64,000 bases of DNA from JAXMDC01 sp046349035 (GTDB taxonomy: Bacteria; Pseudomonadota; Alphaproteobacteria; Rhizobiales; Kaistiaceae). The position numbers were made by a program, and so were the translations under genes. Numbering within the stretch: the stretch's first letter is position 1; the number at the start of each line of letters is the position of its first letter. The DNA is taken from assembly GCA_046349035.1 (NCBI GenBank), contig JAXMDC010000002.1, forward strand, positions 1 to 64,000. The letters are read 5' to 3'. This document shows, piece after piece, positions 32,325 through 40,732 of the stretch. The notes under the pieces are model-generated. The model was not told where the DNA came from, searched no databases, and was given only the letters and a program-made list of their open reading frames with translations.

Positions 32325-33076
32325 TGGCTGGTGCCGGACAGAGTACGGGCGATGGACCAACCTAGAGATGCGGTCTTGCCCACCCGTTAATGCTGGGGCT
32401 TCGCCTTGAGCGAATCGGCCAGTCGGCCGACTCGGCGCCCCCGCACCGCAGGTTGTGGCGTTCCGACTCGACACCCAAGTCAAGCTCCGCCAATGCGTTC
32501 CCATAGGCGGCCCACTCGCCGCAATGCGAGCAATCTTCGCTGGTGGGTTGTTGGGAAGGGGACAGAATAGCCCCTGCCGGCGACGCGACCTCGTCAGGGG
32601 TGAGGCACGCCGCCGGCCGGGCTCTCCACGCGGAGGTTCCCAAAAAGGGACCGCCGCAGCGTTGCGGACAGTAAACGTTATCCCCCGCCGATTGCAAGCA
32701 ATTCTAGTTGCGTCCGTCGCAATGTAGGTTGCAAATATCGCAATGAAGGGTTCGGTTATCAAGCATACGAAGCAATACTGAAGTTATTCTGTTGGAACAT
32801 AGTATTAATCTCCAAAGCAATACAATACGTCTGCGGCAAGACTTGCAGGCGTTCCTTGGAATCGTTCAAAGAATTTCTATAATTAATCGCGGGCAGTCGG
32901 CCGATTGCGATCAACGCCCGATCAAAAGTTCGCAATCGGACGACTCGATGTTGAAATCGTCATGCATCGGGCTAGTTTCTCGCCGCGTGGCGACGAGTAC
33001 GACCTAGAGTATGTTCCGGCGCCTCCTGACTGGTGACAGTCATCCGGGTTAGGTCGTTTGGGGCTGGAGGGGGCGC
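32325..33076. other. Large AT-richer divergent intergenic region
   Basis: 752 bases without an accepted gene. From about 32690 to 32980 GC drops sharply below the surroundings. It carries tandem palindromes (32708-32749) and several AT-rich words. A 71-codon frame from TTG 32792 lacks a ribosome-binding site and coding bias. The region may be a complex promoter or an eroded insertion. Confidence 0.5.
32708..32749. promoter_or_regulatory. Two tandem 21-bp LysR-type palindromic boxes
   Basis: Two copies of TTGC-N7-GCAA-TGWAGG, starting at 32708 and 32729, exactly 21 bases (two helical turns) apart. Each is a dyad of the T-N11-A form typical of LysR-family binding sites. They lie 330-370 bases before the LysR gene at 33077 and about 400 before DUF2336. 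Regulator identity is inference. Confidence 0.55.
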
Positions 33077-34042
33077 ATGCCATCGAGGCGGCCGGCCGCG
33101 CGCAGCAAAAGCGCGAAGGGGCAGCTTACGCAATTGCGGCTCGACGAGCTGCAAATTTTCAGAAAGGTCGTGGAATCGGGCAAGAGCGCGCTCGCTGCGC
33201 GTGCGCTCGGCTTATCCCCTTCCGCGGTAAGCCGGGCAATATCCCGGCTCGAGGCATCGAGCGGCAAGACGTTGTTCCGCCACGAGGGGAATCGTCTGGT
33301 CGCCACCGCCGAGGCGCTCGCCTTCGACCGTACCATCGACCCCATCCTGCAGGGTCTGGGGGAGGTCGAACGCGGCGAGGCCGACAAGAACGCCGACCAG
33401 CGATTCCGTGTCGCCGTTATTCCGTCGTTGGCGCAGTGCTTCCTGCCCCCGATCGTTGCCGGCTTCGCGCGTTCCAATCCCGGCATGGTGATGTCGGTGA
33501 CGCTGGTGGCCGGTTCGGCGGCCGGCGTCATCACCACCGTCGCCGCCGGCAACGCCGAACTTGGCATTACCAACACTCAGGGCCGGCTCGAGTCGGTTAC
33601 CTTCGAGCCGCTTCGGCGCTCGCGAACGCATGTGGTTGTCCCAAGCGGCCATCGCCTCGCTCGCCGGTCGCATATAACCGTCACCGATCTCGCCGACGAG
33701 TCGCTGATCATCCCGGCCTACTATGTCGGGCGCCGCATTACTCTCGAGGACCTGTTCGCCGGGCACGGCGTGCGCCCCAAGATCGTCGCCGAGGTGGCCT
33801 CCTCGGTGCTCGCCGCCGAACTGGTTCAGCTCGGCGCTGGCATCGCTGTTTTTGATGCCTTTCCCGTAGCACTCAGCGAACCCAAAGGGATCGTTTTCCG
33901 ACCCTTGGAGCCCGAAATGCCGGTCTTCACGCGTCTCGTTTGGTCGCACAGCGGCGCGCGCAACCCCGGCGCCCGCGCCTTTGCCGACTACATCAAGGCG
34001 CACCAGCCCAAGGACGACGCCTACTCGCAGATCATGCGCTAG
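33077..34042 (+). CDS. LysR-family transcriptional regulator
   Basis: 321 residues; ATG 33077 behind GGAGGGGG. Basic N-terminal tail, then helix-turn-helix (LDELQIFRKVVESGKSALAA, LSPSAVSRAISRLEASSGKT) and a substrate-binding effector domain (FRVAVIPSLAQCFLPPIVAG onwards). The layout resembles regulators of opine/amino-acid catabolism. No divergently paired enzyme gene exists; the target may be remote or itself. The tandem boxes upstream are candidate sites. Confidence 0.9.
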   Translation: MPSRRPAARSKSAKGQLTQLRLDELQIFRKVVESGKSALAARALGLSPSAVSRAISRLEASSGKTLFRHEGNRLVATAEALAFDRTIDPILQGLGEVERGEADKNADQRFRVAVIPSLAQCFLPPIVAGFARSNPGMVMSVTLVAGSAAGVITTVAAGNAELGITNTQGRLESVTFEPLRRSRTHVVVPSGHRLARRSHITVTDLADESLIIPAYYVGRRITLEDLFAGHGVRPKIVAEVASSVLAAELVQLGAGIAVFDAFPVALSEPKGIVFRPLEPEMPVFTRLVWSHSGARNPGARAFADYIKAHQPKDDAYSQIMR

Positions 34043-34051
34043 CGCGCCGGC

Positions 34052-34429
34052 TCAGCGCACGAAGCGAGTAGTGAGATCGCGCGCCAGCTCCGCGCCCTCG
34101 CGGCGGTAGCGCTCCGCCTCGAGCGCAGCGGCCGGCGTACAGACGCGATAGACGGCGGCAAAGCCCTGGTAGCCGAGGTTGAAGCGGTCGATGAGCCGGG
34201 CCCGTCTGGCCGGCGTCGGCTGCTCGGCATCGAGCAGCGTCGTCATTTCGGTGCGGATGCGCTGCGCGTCGGGCGAGCCGCAGAGCGGGCGCAGGAACGC
34301 CAGCCCCCCCAGCACCTCGGCGAGGCGGAGGAGCTGCGGCTCGTAAGCCGGGTCGCCTTCGGCCGATCGGGCGCTGCCGCCACTCAGCGCAACCACCAAT
34401 GCCAGAACCAGCCGTGAGAGGCTTTTCAT
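34052..34429 (-). CDS. TIGR02301-like exported protein
   Basis: 125 residues: signal peptide SRLVLALVVALSGGSARSAE, then YEPQLLRLAEVLGGLAFLRP-LCG, TEMTTLLDAEQP, RLIDRFNLGYQGFAAVYRVC and the final YRREGAELARDL, the pattern of the alphaproteobacterial TIGR02301 family. Two cysteines may form a disulphide. Its ATG overlaps the stop of the Nudix gene by 4 bases (ATGA), so the two are coupled. Function unknown. Confidence 0.85.
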   Translation of the reverse strand: MKSLSRLVLALVVALSGGSARSAEGDPAYEPQLLRLAEVLGGLAFLRPLCGSPDAQRIRTEMTTLLDAEQPTPARRARLIDRFNLGYQGFAAVYRVCTPAAALEAERYRREGAELARDLTTRFVR

Positions 34430-34881
34430 GGCGCTGCCTCGTCGCCGGCGGCAAGAGCGGCAAGCAAGCGCTCGCTCTCCGGCGTCAGGTCGAGCGCGGC
34501 CAGGGCGCCCCTGTCGAACCAGCCCGCCGCCGCCGCGTCGTCGCCGGCGATAGGTTCGCCGCTCTCCCATTCCCCGGCAAGGACCACGAGCACGTGGTGC
34601 GTCGCCGGTCCGCCCTCCCGCCCGCTGCCGAAGATCTCGATCGTCTCGATCTGCCGGAACGACCGCGCGGCGATGCCGGTCTCCTCGGCGAGTTCGCGCT
34701 GCGCCGCGTCCTCCAGCCGCTCGCCGAAGCGCACATGCCCGCCGGGAAGCGCCCAACGGCCGGCATAAGGCGCCCGTGCCCGCCGCACCAGCAACACCTC
34801 GCCCGCGCGGCGAACGAGGACGCTGACACCGAGACTCGGGCCGTTTGCCGGCTCGGTGCGGAAGGGGCGCGCGAGCGTCAT
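34426..34881 (-). CDS. Nudix hydrolase
   Basis: 151 residues with a complete Nudix box GGHVRFGERLEDAAQRELAE-ETGI (G-x5-E-x7-R-E-x2-E-E-x-G). The preceding VSVLVRRAGEVLLVRRARAP and following strand pattern fit ADP-ribose/mutT-like pyrophosphohydrolases; the nucleotide substrate is not determinable. ATG 34881. Translationally coupled to the TIGR02301-like gene downstream. Confidence 0.93.
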   Translation of the reverse strand: MTLARPFRTEPANGPSLGVSVLVRRAGEVLLVRRARAPYAGRWALPGGHVRFGERLEDAAQRELAEETGIAARSFRQIETIEIFGSGREGGPATHHVLVVLAGEWESGEPIAGDDAAAAGWFDRGALAALDLTPESERLLAALAAGDEAAP

Positions 34882-34963
34882 GACCTGAGCCTAGCCCCGC
34901 CCTCCACGTCGGCCAAGGCCGCCGCAATTGGACGGCAGGCCGGACTCCGCCTAGCTAAAGAGC

Positions 34964-35701
34964 ATGTGCGGTCGTTTTCTGCTCATCGCCTCGCCGGAGG
35001 AACTGCGCGCCCTGTTCGGTTTCCTCGCCGACGGTCCGCCGGCCGCCGACTGGTTCCCGCCGCGCTACAATATCGCCCCGACCCAGCCGATCGCTGTCGT
35101 TCGCGACACGCCGCGCGGCCGTCGCCTGGCGCTGGTGCGCTGGGGCCTGGTGCCGCCCTTCGTCAAAGACCCGCGGACGTTCCGCCTGCTGATCAACGCC
35201 CGGGCCGAAACGGCCGCCGAAACGGGCGCCTTCCGCGCGGCGATGCGCTACCGCCGTTGCCTGGTGCCGGCTTCCGGCTTCTACGAGTGGCGTCGCGCGG
35301 CGAATGGCAAGAAGCAGCCATTCTACATCCGCCGGCGCGGCGGCGGCGTCCTCGCTTTGGCCGGCCTCTGGGAGACCTGGCTCGGCGCCGACGGCAGCGA
35401 GATCGACTCCGGCGCGATCCTCACCACCCCCGCCAATGCCACCGTAGCGCCGATCCACGACCGCATGCCGGCGATGATCGCGGCCGGAGATTTCGATCGC
35501 TGGCTGTCGCCGAAGGTGCCGGCCGACGAGGTCGTCGATCTCTTGCGGCCGGTCGGCGAGGAGGTCCTGGAGGCGATCCCGATCGGCTCCGGCGTCAACT
35601 CTGCCGACAACGACGGTCCCGCGCTGCTGGAGCCGGTCGACCCCGCCGCCGAGGCAGGCAAGCCGGCGCCGCCGGCCGATCCTCAGCTGAACCTGTTCTG
35701 A
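34964..35701 (+). CDS. SRAP-family (YedK/HMCES) abasic-site shielding protein
   Basis: 245 residues. The catalytic N-terminal Cys2 (MCGRF) forms a thiazolidine cross-link with abasic sites in single-stranded DNA; YNIAPTQ, INARAET (N78, E82), SGFYEW (E109) and HDRMP (H165) complete the active site known from E. coli YedK. The C-terminus carries a 25-residue Pro/Ala linker ending QLNLF, which matches the beta-sliding-clamp binding pentapeptide. ATG 34964 must be right because Met removal exposes Cys2. Acts at replication forks. Confidence 0.96.
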   Translation: MCGRFLLIASPEELRALFGFLADGPPAADWFPPRYNIAPTQPIAVVRDTPRGRRLALVRWGLVPPFVKDPRTFRLLINARAETAAETGAFRAAMRYRRCLVPASGFYEWRRAANGKKQPFYIRRRGGGVLALAGLWETWLGADGSEIDSGAILTTPANATVAPIHDRMPAMIAAGDFDRWLSPKVPADEVVDLLRPVGEEVLEAIPIGSGVNSADNDGPALLEPVDPAAEAGKPAPPADPQLNLF

Positions 35702-35740
35702 CCGCGATCCGCCGGCCGCCGAGGCAAGCGGGCGTCCGCT

Positions 35741-35917
35741 TTACGACTTCCGTGCCGCCGTGGCGCCGGACCGGCGCTGGTCCTCGCGCGTTTTCGCCGC
35801 GCGCTGCTGGCGGAGCGCGGCGACCACTGCGCTATTGCCCAGTTGGTGGTAATGCGCCTCGAAGGCGCGCTCGCGTGCCAGTTCGGCTTTGGACTGGAAA
35901 GGGCGTTCTCGCATCAT
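35741..35917 (-). CDS. Small basic protein, unknown function
   Basis: 58 residues from tandem ATGs at 35917/35914. Strongly basic with helix-forming RPFQSKAELARERAFEAHYH and QQRAAKTREDQRRSGATAAR. Weak GACGAG upstream. No family recognised. Accepted on base-composition grounds because the remainder of the same frame upstream changes to low-coding sequence; moderately uncertain. Confidence 0.5.
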   Translation of the reverse strand: MMRERPFQSKAELARERAFEAHYHQLGNSAVVAALRQQRAAKTREDQRRSGATAARKS

Positions 35918-36151
35918 TGTATTGCTCGTCTGAAATCCGCGCTGCGGGCAGCAGCTATCGATAAGCAGGGATCGTGCCGTCGCCCCTCGCACCTCGTGCG
36001 CTTTTTGCCGAATGTGTCGGGGGTGTGGCCGCCGCGCCCATCGATTGGCCGATATTTGCTGGCCATTCATGAACAGGAAACCAAGAATTCGTTCATGCCG
36101 GGTTAAGCCGCGCTGTCGGCGGCTGACCGGTGGGCTCAGGGGAAGAACGCG

Positions 36152-36910
36152 ATGGCGCCTCCGCACCGTCGGCGCAGTCCGCGCGCCGCCACGACCAGCG
36201 CGCTCGCCGCCCTGGTCGCGCTCGCGCTGTTCTTTGCCGCCGCCGAAGCGCACCGCCTGGAGGCGATCGGCAGCCTCACCATGGCGCTGCTAGTAGCTCT
36301 TGCCGTCGCCGGCGCGCTCGCTGCGGTAGCGCTGGCGGTTCTCGCCTTTCTCGCCATCTGGCGCGAAAAGCGGGGAGGGGCCAAGCGGGCCGCGGTCGGC
36401 CTTTTCGGCGGCACCGCCGTGCTTGCCGTGCCGATGGCCTTCGCCGGCTGGGCGATGACCATCCCCGCCGTCCCGGACATCGCCACCGATTGGAATGAGC
36501 CGGTGCCGCTGCGCTTCGGCGGCTTCGAGCCGGCCGCGGCGAGTGCGGCAGCGCCCGCCACGCGGCAGACAGCGGCCTATCCCGACATCGCTCCGCGCCG
36601 CTACCGCGCCGACGTACCGGCGGTCTTCGCCGCCGTCCGCCGTATCGTCGCTGCCAACGGCTGGCAGGTCCTCGACCTGGCACTGCCGGTCGGCCGCGGC
36701 TCGCCGGCTTGGCTGGAAGCGGTCGCCCGTCATTCGCTGCTCGCCTTGCGCGACGAGGTGGCGATCCGCGTCACCGCCGAAGGCGAGGGGGCGCGCGTCG
36801 ACGTCCGCTCCGCTGCCCGCTTCGGGGCGCACGATTTCGGCAGCAACGCGCTTCGCGTGCGCACGCTGCTCGCCGATCTCGACCGGGCGCTTGCCGCCCC
36901 GTCGCGCTAG
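36152..36910 (+). CDS. DUF1499 membrane protein
   Basis: 252 residues; ATG 36152 behind GGGGAAG. Three transmembrane helices in the first 110 residues (ALAALVALALFFAAAEAH, LTMALLVALAVAGALAAVAL, AAVGLFGGTAVLAVPMAFAG), then the DUF1499 domain: YPDIAPRRYRADVPAVFAAV, TAEGEGARVDVRSAARFG and a final VRTLLADLDRAL. Unknown function, probably membrane-anchored with the domain outside. Confidence 0.86.
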   Translation: MAPPHRRRSPRAATTSALAALVALALFFAAAEAHRLEAIGSLTMALLVALAVAGALAAVALAVLAFLAIWREKRGGAKRAAVGLFGGTAVLAVPMAFAGWAMTIPAVPDIATDWNEPVPLRFGGFEPAAASAAAPATRQTAAYPDIAPRRYRADVPAVFAAVRRIVAANGWQVLDLALPVGRGSPAWLEAVARHSLLALRDEVAIRVTAEGEGARVDVRSAARFGAHDFGSNALRVRTLLADLDRALAAPSR

Positions 36911-36922
36911 GCGCCGCCGCGC

Positions 36923-37399
36923 TCAAGCCGCCAGGAAGTCGCCGGCCGAGATGCGTTCGAGGATCGCCGTGTCGCGATTGTAGAGATAGACCCACGCCTC
37001 CAGCGTGCCGTGATGGTGCGAGCTGACCGCTCCGCGCGCCCGGCAGAATAGCGTCGGCGCCGGGAAGTCGGGGCCGCACTCCTCATAGGCATCGAGCGCG
37101 TCGAGAAGTTCGCCGTTCGCCGGCAGGCGATAGAGGTCGCCTTCCACGCGATCGGCGGGATCGGCCGAGGGGATCGCCGCGGCGTAGTGCTCGGCGCGGA
37201 ACAGCCGCCCCTGAAAGGTCGCGCCGCCGCAGTAGAGCGCGGTTCGCTCCAGCAGGCGGGACTCGGCACGGCCGCTGCCGCGACGAAGCGTTCCGTAGAC
37301 AAAAAGATAAGGCGTCCGCTCAAGAGCCGACGGCTCGTCGAGCGGCGCGTCGCTCGCGCTACTCGCACCCGCCGCCAAGCCGGCCAGCTCGGTGGTCAT
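36923..37399 (-). CDS. Gamma-glutamylcyclotransferase-like (AIG2 fold) protein
   Basis: 158 residues. Substrate loop YLFVYGTLRRGSGRAESRLL, and LDALDAYEECGPDFPAPTLF supplying the likely catalytic Glu. AIG2-like enzymes cyclise gamma-glutamyl groups to 5-oxoproline; specificity is unknown. The first 28 residues are disordered. ATG 37399. Convergent with the DUF1499 gene. Confidence 0.87.
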   Translation of the reverse strand: MTTELAGLAAGASSASDAPLDEPSALERTPYLFVYGTLRRGSGRAESRLLERTALYCGGATFQGRLFRAEHYAAAIPSADPADRVEGDLYRLPANGELLDALDAYEECGPDFPAPTLFCRARGAVSSHHHGTLEAWVYLYNRDTAILERISAGDFLAA

Positions 37400-37571
37400 G
37401 CTCTGCCGCTTTCCCGGGGAATACGCCGCCGCGGCCTATGCGACGACCCATCCCCCGTTATCCTGCCTGGTCCCCTCCTCGCCACATCGCCGCCACGCTT
37501 TCAACACGTGAAGGTTGCACGAATGCCAAGCCTGCCACGATTGGCCAAGCGGGCAAATGGGGGAGAAACCG

Positions 37572-38507
37572 ATGACAAAATATTGCATCAGCGTTCGCGG
37601 CGCCAGCGGCGACGCGTTCACCAGCGACCCGGAAGTGCGCAACGCCCGCTACCTCAAGATCCCCGACGGCGAGGTTCCCGCTCCGCGCCACGCGATCCCG
37701 CGCACCCAATGGGTCCGCGAGATCATCGACGACCTGCCGGTGAAGGAAGGCGTGCGCATCGGCGACCTCCTGTTTCTGGTGCATGGCTTCAACAACGAAG
37801 TCGACGAGGCCGACGCCCTCCATCGCAAGGTGCAGAAGGGCATCGACGGCCAGCGCTTTGCGTGCCGCGTCATCAGTTTCGACTGGCCGTCCTATGGCGA
37901 GCCGCTCGCCTATCTGCCCGACCGCGATCTCGCAGTGCAGACCTCGCTGGCCCTGGTGCGAAGCGGCGTGCGGGTGCTGCGCGCGGCGCTCGACGAGCGC
38001 TGCCAGACCTCGCTCCACCTCCTTGCCCATTCGATGGGCGCGCTGGTGGTGCGCGAAGCGCTGACCCACGGCGACGACGACACCGCCTCGTCGAGCTGGT
38101 CGTTCTCGCAGGTCGCGCTCGCCGCCGGCGACATCTCCTCGCAGTCGATGACGTTGGGCAATCCCGACACCTCGGCGATCTTCCGCCACTGCTATCGGCT
38201 GACCAACTACTTCAACGGCTTCGACGAGGTGCTGCAGATCTCCAACGCCAAGCGGGTCGGCCTGTCGCCGCGCGTCGGCCGCATCGGCCTCCCCGAGGTC
38301 CACGACCGCAAGGCCGTCGATGTCGACTGCTCCCGCCACTTCGAGGAAAACCACGGCCAGGCGCGTGACCGTTTCGCCAAGTCGCACTCCTGGTTCTTCG
38401 ACGACAAGGCCTTCTACGAGGACCTGACGATCACGCTCCGCGGCGCGCTGGACCGCGACGTCATCCCGACGCGCGACTATTCCGGGCCGGTAGCCGCCCT
38501 GAAGTAG
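37572..38507 (+). CDS. Alpha/beta hydrolase of the DUF900 type
   Basis: 311 residues; ATG 37572 with GGGAGA upstream (an earlier in-frame ATG at 37515 has no support). LLFLVHGFNNEVDEADALHR gives the oxyanion strand, VISFDWPSYGEPLAYLPDRD is typical of DUF900, and the nucleophile elbow is LLAHSMGALVVREAL (Ser). The late acidic and His residues (VHDRKAVDVDCSRH) may complete the triad. No signal peptide, so cytosolic. Substrate unknown. Confidence 0.85.
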   Translation: MTKYCISVRGASGDAFTSDPEVRNARYLKIPDGEVPAPRHAIPRTQWVREIIDDLPVKEGVRIGDLLFLVHGFNNEVDEADALHRKVQKGIDGQRFACRVISFDWPSYGEPLAYLPDRDLAVQTSLALVRSGVRVLRAALDERCQTSLHLLAHSMGALVVREALTHGDDDTASSSWSFSQVALAAGDISSQSMTLGNPDTSAIFRHCYRLTNYFNGFDEVLQISNAKRVGLSPRVGRIGLPEVHDRKAVDVDCSRHFEENHGQARDRFAKSHSWFFDDKAFYEDLTITLRGALDRDVIPTRDYSGPVAALK

Positions 38508-38535
38508 GCGATCGGCGCTGCCCGCGCGGCAGCGC

Positions 38536-39087
38536 CTACTTCACCGCCTGGATGTCGCTCGCCTTGATCTGGTAGCCGACCTCGGCGAGGTCGGTGCTGA
38601 AGGGAACGGCGCTGATCGTCCCGGTGACGGCGATCGCCTGGAAGAGGCCGGCGAAGGCGAAGCCCTTCTCGGCGGCGACGAACACCACTTGGTTCGCCGG
38701 CGGCGGCGGCACGTGCACGCAGGCGCCGATGAACGGCACCAGCAGGAACTCGGTGACCTTGGTGCCGCTGAGCGCCATCGGCACGAGGTAGCCGAGGATG
38801 CGCACCTCCTTGCCGTCGAGGTCGGTCCGCACTTCCGCGCCGCCCGGGCCGGCATCCGGCACCAGGTCGTTCAGCGTCAGCGTCGGCCCGCGCGGCCGCG
38901 CCCCGCCGATCTCGTCGTGCTCGACGAAGCCGGTGACGACGCGCTGCTTGCCCCGCTCGGCGCTCGGGATGAGATCCGCCCAGCTGAGCTGCAGCGGCGC
39001 CGTCGCCGCGCGGGCAGTACCCGCCGCGACCTGGACCGCGACGAAGGCGGCGAGGGCAACCCTGGCGGCTCGTATCGTCCGATGCAT
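38536..39087 (-). CDS. Exported DUF3299 protein of zinc-type operon
   Basis: 183 residues; signal peptide VALAAFVAVQVAAGTARAAT. DUF3299 pattern: VRILGYLVPMALSGTKVTEF, LLVPFIGACVHVPPPPANQV. GGAGGAG precedes ATG 39087. It is the third gene of the leftward unit DUF2796-DUF1007-DUF3299, a set that recurs with zinc-import genes under Zur control. Periplasmic role in metal handling is inferred from this context; the Cys-Val-His in the middle may contact metal. Confidence 0.87.
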   Translation of the reverse strand: MHRTIRAARVALAAFVAVQVAAGTARAATAPLQLSWADLIPSAERGKQRVVTGFVEHDEIGGARPRGPTLTLNDLVPDAGPGGAEVRTDLDGKEVRILGYLVPMALSGTKVTEFLLVPFIGACVHVPPPPANQVVFVAAEKGFAFAGLFQAIAVTGTISAVPFSTDLAEVGYQIKASDIQAVK

Positions 39088-39131
39088 CGTTTCAACTCCT
39101 CCAGCGCGCCGACCGCTCTCGACCGTCGCTT

Positions 39132-39803
39132 TTAGCAGGCGATGGCAAAGGAATGGGCGAGGCCGACCGCGGCGGCGGCCAGCGCGCGTGGCAGGTCGCG
39201 TTGCCCGGCCGGAATCGCCGCCAGCGCCGTCAATGTCTGTGCGTCGAGCTCATGCGGCGCCTGGTAGGTGCCGCGGCACCCGCGCGGCGCGCCGACGAGG
39301 CGCACCGGCGCCTCTTTGGGGAAGGTGAAGGCGACGAAGTATTCCGGGTCGAACACCTGCACCGCCACCGACGATGCCTGCGCCCGCGGCTCCTTCAGCG
39401 GCAGCGTGAAGAACAGCGTCAGCCTTTTGTCGCGGTACTCCAGGTGGTAGTCGGTGGCCTCGCCGAACGTTTCGAGCTTCTTCTCGAAGGTGACGAAGGT
39501 GAAGTAGTCGTATTCCTTCAGCGACTCGACGTTGATCTTGGCGAGCGGCTTCAGTTCGTCGGCGTCGAGCTTGCCGTCGCGGTTCTTGTCGAGGCCCTCG
39601 ATGGCGATGTCGGAAAACTGCTTGTCGAAGATCCAGATGTTGCGGACGCCCGAGACGCGTCCCTGGGCGTCGAAGAGGATTTCCGCCTTGCCGTCGACGA
39701 ACACGTGCGGATGCGCCTCGGCGGCAGGAGGCGCGAGGCACAGTGCCGCCGCGAAGGCGAGGGGCGCCCAAGCGAGGGCGAAGCGGAGCAGTCGATCGGT
39801 CAC
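39132..39803 (-). CDS. Exported DUF1007 protein of zinc-type operon
   Basis: 223 residues; signal peptide ending AAEA-HPHVF so that the mature protein starts with the family's HPHVFVDGKAEI, a natural metal-binding amino terminus. An EF-hand-like loop DKNRDGKLDADEL lies near residue 75. DUF1007 proteins occur with NicO/Zn transporters. 31 bases separate it from the DUF2796 gene and 44 from DUF3299. A cysteine ends the chain (FAIAC). Confidence 0.9.
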   Translation of the reverse strand: MTDRLLRFALAWAPLAFAAALCLAPPAAEAHPHVFVDGKAEILFDAQGRVSGVRNIWIFDKQFSDIAIEGLDKNRDGKLDADELKPLAKINVESLKEYDYFTFVTFEKKLETFGEATDYHLEYRDKRLTLFFTLPLKEPRAQASSVAVQVFDPEYFVAFTFPKEAPVRLVGAPRGCRGTYQAPHELDAQTLTALAAIPAGQRDLPRALAAAAVGLAHSFAIAC

Positions 39804-39834
39804 GTGGCCTCCCTGTGGGTCGGTGGGGCGTGCG

Positions 39835-40422
39835 CTAGATTCGGTTGCCGAACTCGAACACCGGCTTGGCGCGGCTGACGGTGGCAGCAGTCTGCCCTTT
39901 GGCCGAGACGAATTGAATATCCAGCGATTGCGCCTTGGAGAAGACCGCGAAGAACTGGAACGTCATCCGCTTCAGCCCCGCCGGGTTGGCGCAGACGATT
40001 TCGTATTTGGCTTCGATCGCGGCGTGGCTGCCGCTTTGCGCGCCGCCCGCCCCGGCCGGCGCGACATCGACGTCCCAATCCGCGCTTGCCGACCCGACTT
40101 TGCAGTTCGCTGCCCCGTCGAGGCGGAAGAGATCGAGCGGGTCGCGGAGGCGCTTTAGGGCATTCTCCAGCGCCGTCCTCTCCTGCGGCGTCGACGGCTG
40201 ATGCTCGAAGCCGACGATGTCGTCGCCTGGAACGTCGAGGTCGATGGTCAGCCGCCCTTTCTCATAAGCGATGTCCATGTGGCCTTCGCCGTGGACATGC
40301 GGGGCGAGCGAGCTCTTCGGTGCCCCTTGGCCGGCTGCTGGCGGGGTTTGCATCAGGGCGAAAACCGGCAGAGCCGCCGCCAAAGCCGCCGCCGCGAATG
40401 CTCGATTCGATGCTCGGTTCAT
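39835..40422 (-). CDS. Exported DUF2796 (ZrgA-type) zinc-binding protein
   Basis: 195 residues; GGGAGGAAG before ATG 40422; signal peptide at the start. The mature protein opens with APHVHGEGHMDIAYEKGRLT and VPGDDIVGFEHQPSTPQERT, the DUF2796 signature; the His cluster is the presumed zinc site. ZrgA, a member in Vibrio, belongs to a Zur-regulated zinc uptake operon. Here it is the first gene of the unit, 29 bases from a Zur-like palindrome. The ABC importer partner genes found in vibrios are absent. Confidence 0.9.
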   Translation of the reverse strand: MNRASNRAFAAAALAAALPVFALMQTPPAAGQGAPKSSLAPHVHGEGHMDIAYEKGRLTIDLDVPGDDIVGFEHQPSTPQERTALENALKRLRDPLDLFRLDGAANCKVGSASADWDVDVAPAGAGGAQSGSHAAIEAKYEIVCANPAGLKRMTFQFFAVFSKAQSLDIQFVSAKGQTAATVSRAKPVFEFGNRI

Positions 40423-40450
40423 CGCTTCCTCCCGTCCGACGACGTCCGGA

Positions 40451-40470
40451 TGTTACGATATATCATAACA
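40451..40470. promoter_or_regulatory. Zur-like operator
   Basis: The 20-base sequence TGTTACGATATATCATAACA is a palindrome with a single mismatched pair, AT-rich in a GC-rich region, and typical in form of Fur-superfamily Zur sites. It overlaps the expected core promoter of the DUF2796 operon. Zinc-dependent repression is inferred. Confidence 0.78.
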
Positions 40471-40732
40471 CTCGACGGCGACAATCCGGGCCGAACCGGG
40501 CTGCGGGTCTTCACCACGAATGGCTGCCCTGGGCCGCCTTTGCCACCAAGCCATTGTAGTTTGGTAAGAATTCGCGCATATACGGCTCACGCTGCGTGAT
40601 GAGGCTGCGGGCGAGCCCCGGAAATTCCACCGGAATTCAAGGGGCGGCTCCCATCTCTGCCTCCCGGCGTTTCATCCTGAAAGCGAGTGCCGCTGGACAC
40701 GCCTTGGCACTCCCGTAACGAGGCCGCGCCCA
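40471..40732. other. Leader region of the DEAD-box/cold-shock fusion gene
   Basis: About 260 bases between the Zur-like box and the helicase start. An AT-richer segment at 40550-40590 (TTTGGTAAGAATTCGCGCAT) probably holds the rightward promoter, which would leave a leader of about 150 bases, long enough for temperature-dependent structure as in cold-shock mRNAs. This is inference; no known RNA motif was seen. Confidence 0.4.

Noticed and set aside
32792..33007. 71-codon frame in the AT-rich gap
   Set aside because: TTG start without ribosome-binding site, no coding bias and a composition of the surrounding non-coding DNA.
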